From NCBI GenBank assembly GCA_036435485.1, contig CM071596.1, positions 134,627,001-134,691,000 of the forward strand: 64,000 bases of DNA. The letters are read 5' to 3'. Both the position numbers and the translations under genes were made by a program. A model generated the notes under the pieces. That model was not told the origin of the DNA, made no database searches, and worked only from the letters and a program-made list of their open reading frames with translations. Positions 60,662-64,000 of the stretch are shown here, piece after piece. How positions within the stretch are numbered: the first letter of the stretch is position 1; every line of letters starts with the position of its first letter. Origin of the DNA: Saposhnikovia divaricata. Taxonomy: Eukaryota > Streptophyta > Magnoliopsida > Apiales > Apiaceae.

Positions 60662-62032
60662 TGATAGAATATATTTTATATATATTTTATAGGATTTTAT
60701 TCCCACATTTACGGTGCTTTTGCGAATAATCGTGTCGATTTAATGAGTTTTATTGGAGTTTATTGCAGGAAATAAATAATTGCCAAGTTGAAAGAAATCG
60801 AGCATTATTCAGTGATTTATGTGATTTTAAGTTCGAGAAATTGATTTGGTGAATTTACGAGAAGAAATGAATAAATTATGGGTTGCAAGAATGTTGAATA
60901 AGGTTGCAATTCCCGTCAATTCTGGAGATGAATTCGAGCTTAAGAATGAACAATGGAGTCTTGTTGTGAGCCACCATGAAGGTTCTAAGGCAAGGAATTG
61001 AAGTATGGAAGCTTTGAGAAAAAGAACGAAAGGAAACGGAGGCAAAACGAAGAAAAAACGAAGGAAATAGCATGCTGAAAAATTTCCAACAGATTTGGAG
61101 CTAGGCCGCAGCCTAGCATGGCCACTGTCCATGACGAAAATTTCACTAAAAACCCTCTATAACTTTCCTGTTTTGACTCTATTTGGTATTTTTGGTATTT
61201 CCTTGTTGTATAAAACTTCTAGGGCCTATAAAAACACATTATATCATTGTAAAATCATATCATCACATAGATATACATATCATATCATTGTAACACGCAG
61301 CTTTTAGCAATTTTTCTGGAGAACTATTATTTTCTTTGAAGATTGAAGATTAAAGGTTTTTTCTATATTCTTATAGTTATGAGTTCTTCTATTAATTCGT
61401 GTGTTTTGTTTTCTTCCTTAATTATGTGTAACTAAATCTCTAATATGAGGATTGGGTAGTATTCCTTGGTATTCATGTGTGTTTAATTATCTGTGATTTT
61501 CTTGCTTTGCTGATCTGTTATTGAGGGATTAACACAATTAGGGGCGTCATGAACCTTTGATTGGATTTTATGGATTGTAATTACTTGGAAGAGGAGTTGC
61601 AATTTTAGTACACGATTTAACAGACATAATTCAAGTATTTGATTGGAAGATTAATATGCGAATTGTGAGACTTATAATTCTTGGTGCTTATTAGTTTATG
61701 ATTGTACTTTGATTGTATCACGAAAGTGACAATTAAGGTGTAGTTGTAGACACTATATTGTATCTTGGAAGAGAACATTATAACCTTAGAAGAATTGTTT
61801 TCAGCAGAGTAAGAACGTAAATGTCATAGAGATATTGAATGTGCATTGAAACCAAGTGAAGAACCCCAGTTCTTGGATTATTTTCCTCATATATTTTATT
61901 CTCAATTGATAATTAGTTTAAAAACAAACCAAACATTCTTCTATACTTCTAAATTGTGAGAGATAAAATACTTGAACTTGATTCTACATATTAGTCCTTC
62001 CCTGAAAACGAACTACAAAAATACTACTAACA
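60662..62032 (+). repeat. 5' LTR, Ty3 family 3
   Basis: 1371 bp, TGATAGAATATATTTTATAT...ACTACTAACA. It contains TTGTTGTGAGCCACCATGAA with its surroundings (about 60930-61000), also present in family 2 LTRs. The left flank is ATAGC; the matching duplication is outside the window. It inserted into the Copia extra ORF. Confidence 0.8.
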
Positions 62033-62035
62033 AAT

Positions 62036-62052
62036 TAGCGTCGCTGCCGGGG
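62036..62052 (+). promoter_or_regulatory. Primer-binding site, family 3 (degenerate)
   Basis: TAGCGTCGCTGCCGGGG, 3 bp after the LTR end, is the tRNA-Asp-type site with two changes relative to families 1 and 2. Confidence 0.7.
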
Positions 62053-62143
62053 AAGGCAGTATATTTGAGTTAAGGTTAATTGTTTCTTATTGTTTAGATT
62101 TTAATTGGTTCCACAAGTTGTTTTGTTGGTGATTTTCAGGTGT

Positions 62144-64000
62144 ATGCGACGTTCATCATGCGCTAGAAAATTGGAATTTGACCCTGAAATCGAGCGTACT
62201 TTGAGAAAAATAAGAAAAGAGAAAGCTAAGATGGGAGAGCCGGAACCTCAAGTTGTTGTTAATGTTGATGAGACTTCTATTTGGGACCATGAGACACCGA
62301 ATCCTGCTAATTGCATGTACAAAACTCCAGAGATTGGTGTAACCCAGTTCAACATTAATCCAAGCTTAATTCAGATGATCAGCAATCAAGCTTTTGAAGG
62401 AGACATTGAACTAGAGGAACCACACAGACATCTAGAGCGTTTCGTGCAGATGTGTGGCTCATTCAGAATCAATGGTGTTACGAGTGATAAGATTCGTCTC
62501 CATATGTTTCCCTACTCTATTAAGGGAAGAGCTTTGGAATGGTTTCAACAACTTCCAGACACCGCAGTTGCTACATGGGAGAGTCTTTCTACTGCATTCT
62601 TGTCCAAATATTATCCTTCTGACAAGACGCAACAATTGAGGACTATGATTATGAGTTTTAAAGCACAACCGGGTGAAGGTCTATATCAGGCATGAGAGAG
62701 ATTTAAGGCATTATTGAGGAAGTGTCCACATCACGGTTTGCAAGATTGGCAGATCATTAGTACTTTTTATGGGGCCATGAATGCAGATATTCATTTGAGT
62801 TTGGATGTGGCTACTGGTGGAAATTTTAAGAAGGCACCAACTACACAGGCTAAAGCACTCCTTGAGGAATTGACATCTAATAATTATTCATGGGCACCTA
62901 GTGGGACGAGCTCAGCAAAAGCAGCACAAGATTCGGAGATGATCAACATGCTGGCTCTCAAATTGGATACTCTAACTCAGGAGATGCGAGGACAAAAGGT
63001 AAATGTGAATGCTATTTCTTCACCTATGGAAGGGTATCATGATTATGGTGCTAGTCAGAACTCTTATGTGCAACAATTTCCAGAAGAAGCATCTTTTATT
63101 CAAGGAAGACAGCCTTGGCCTGTGCAGAATAATTCTTACTACAATCCGAATCAAAGGCCAAACAACAATCTTTCTTACAGCAATAATCATGCAGCTAATC
63201 CTTCCTATGCATTTCCAAGGCAGAATCAACCTCCTGGTTTTCAGTCACGACCGCCATATCAAGCACAGCAGCAGTATCAACCTCCACCAAAGAAAGAACC
63301 AGCTGAGTGGGAGGTTGCACTAAATAAGATTATGCAAGGGACTTCTGGGGCATTAGCTAATATGGAATCAAGAATAGATCAGATGGCATCATCTCAAAAG
63401 ATGCAAGAAACACAGATTGGACAGATTGCCTCAAAGATGGGTGTTCGTGAGCAAGGGTCTCTTCCTAGTCAACCCGACTAGACTGGTAAAGAGCAATGCA
63501 AAGCAATTACTTTGAGGAGCGGAAAAGAGTTGCCCAAGGTTGAGGTTCTTAAGCCTAAAGAGAGTGATGCTGAGAAAGACGATAAGCCAGTAGAGATTGC
63601 TACAGACACGTCAGAAAAAGAAGATGAAAAGAAGAAGGAAGAAGAATCAGAAAAGCCGTATGTTCCACCACCACCTTATGTTCCTCCTATTCCATTTCCA
63701 CAGAGACTTCACAACAGGCAGTTAGAGAAGCAGTACGAGAAGTTCTTGACTATGTTCCGGCAGTTGCATGTTAATATTCCTTTGGCTGAAGCTTTGAATC
63801 AAATGCCACTTTATGCTAAATTTCTTAAGGAGATGTTGACAAAGAAGAGGAAACTTGAAGATGCAGAAACTATTACTCTTAATGCAGAATGCAGTGCAGT
63901 CATCCATAAGGCTATTCCTCAGAAATTGAAAGATCCGGGAAGCTTCTCTTTGCCTTACACTATTGGGAAGATGGAGAACATGAAAGCCTTGTGTGATTTA
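62144..64000 (+). pseudogene. gag-protease pseudogene, family 3 (runs off the window)
   Basis: Starts at ATG 62144 (MRRSSCARK, like the other gag starts; an in-frame ATG at 62105 is less likely). In order: gag domain with FNINPSLIQMI, RALEWFQQLPDTAVATWESL and KCPHHGLQDW; a Q/N/P-rich region with YNPNQRPNNN; AITLRSGKELP; the VPPPPYVPP and PFPQRL stretch; LNQMPLYAKFLKEML; and the start of the protease, where the window ends at ALCDL, the first residues of the DLGAS catalytic loop. Breaks: TGA at 62693-62695 in place of tryptophan and TAG at 63479-63481. Without pol sequence I cannot say whether this family is autonomous. Confidence 0.85.

Larger units (their letters stand above)
60662..64000 (+). 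mobile_element. Ty3 retrotransposon family 3, 5' part
   Basis: LTR, primer site and gag-protease start of a plus-strand Athila/Tat-like element, truncated only by the window end. It splits the Sirevirus-like Copia element, so it is the younger of the two. Confidence 0.8.

Noticed and set aside
1..64000. CRISPR arrays, bacterial operons, tRNA or rRNA genes
   Set aside because: None seen; introns, LTR elements and ribosomal protein L11 show plant nuclear DNA. The only tRNA-related sequences are the 17-base primer sites.

Overview
The window is plant nuclear DNA, AT-rich and dominated by transposable elements. It fits a eudicot with a repeat-rich genome. The support is Ty3-type elements with a tRNA-Asp-type primer site, CACTA, Mutator-like, pogo-like, Tourist and Helitron DNA transposons, a Sirevirus-like Copia element, and two host genes with GT-AG introns. 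The species cannot be fixed from the sequence.

Host genes. (1) A complete five-exon gene for 60S ribosomal protein L11 (uL5) lies on the minus strand at 46041-48185; its upstream region has a telo-box and two site II-type motifs. (2) A small three-exon gene for a LysM-domain protein lies on the plus strand. Exons 1-2 (12753-13161) carry the first half of the LysM domain and exon 3 (44410-44511) carries the second half. The intron between them is about 31.2 kb and is almost entirely transposons. The start is out of frame by one base and abuts a truncated LTR, so this copy may be dead.

Region by region. 1-6432: an LTR fragment, a CACTA MITE, a pogo-like element, a Tourist-like MITE, and two LTR pieces arranged tail-to-tail. 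6433-12716: a gag-protease-only Ty3 element (family 1, copy 1, plus strand) with a truncated 3' LTR ending beside the LysM gene. 13162-44409: the giant intron, holding a Mutator-type MITE with an 11-bp target duplication, a poly(A) retroinsertion, and a Mutator-like element with ~145-bp terminal inverted repeats (15863-44376). That element was itself invaded by a CACTA transposon carrying fragments of SEC31 and a DUF3475/DUF668-type gene (16411-20542, GCG duplication), and by family 1 copy 2 (20726-43927, minus). Copy 2 was in turn invaded by family 2, now present as LTR-internal-LTR-internal-LTR (24133-37524). 46041-48300: RPL11. 48400-50660: AT-rich long inverted repeats with a palindrome resembling Helitron ends. 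52540-53521: a degenerate gene with B3-like domains. 53830-55440: a Helitron helicase pseudogene with a nested poly(A) insertion. 55470-60661: Copia LTR remnants and the 3' part of a Sirevirus-like element (LTR, PPT, extra ORF). 60662-64000: a third Ty3 family, plus strand, running off the window.

None of the retroelement ORFs is intact. Families 1 and 2 show gag and protease but no reverse transcriptase or integrase, so they would have needed a helper. The most interesting unexplained signal is a ~110-bp non-coding block with two stem-loops, conserved near the 3' LTR of both families although their LTRs and gags differ.
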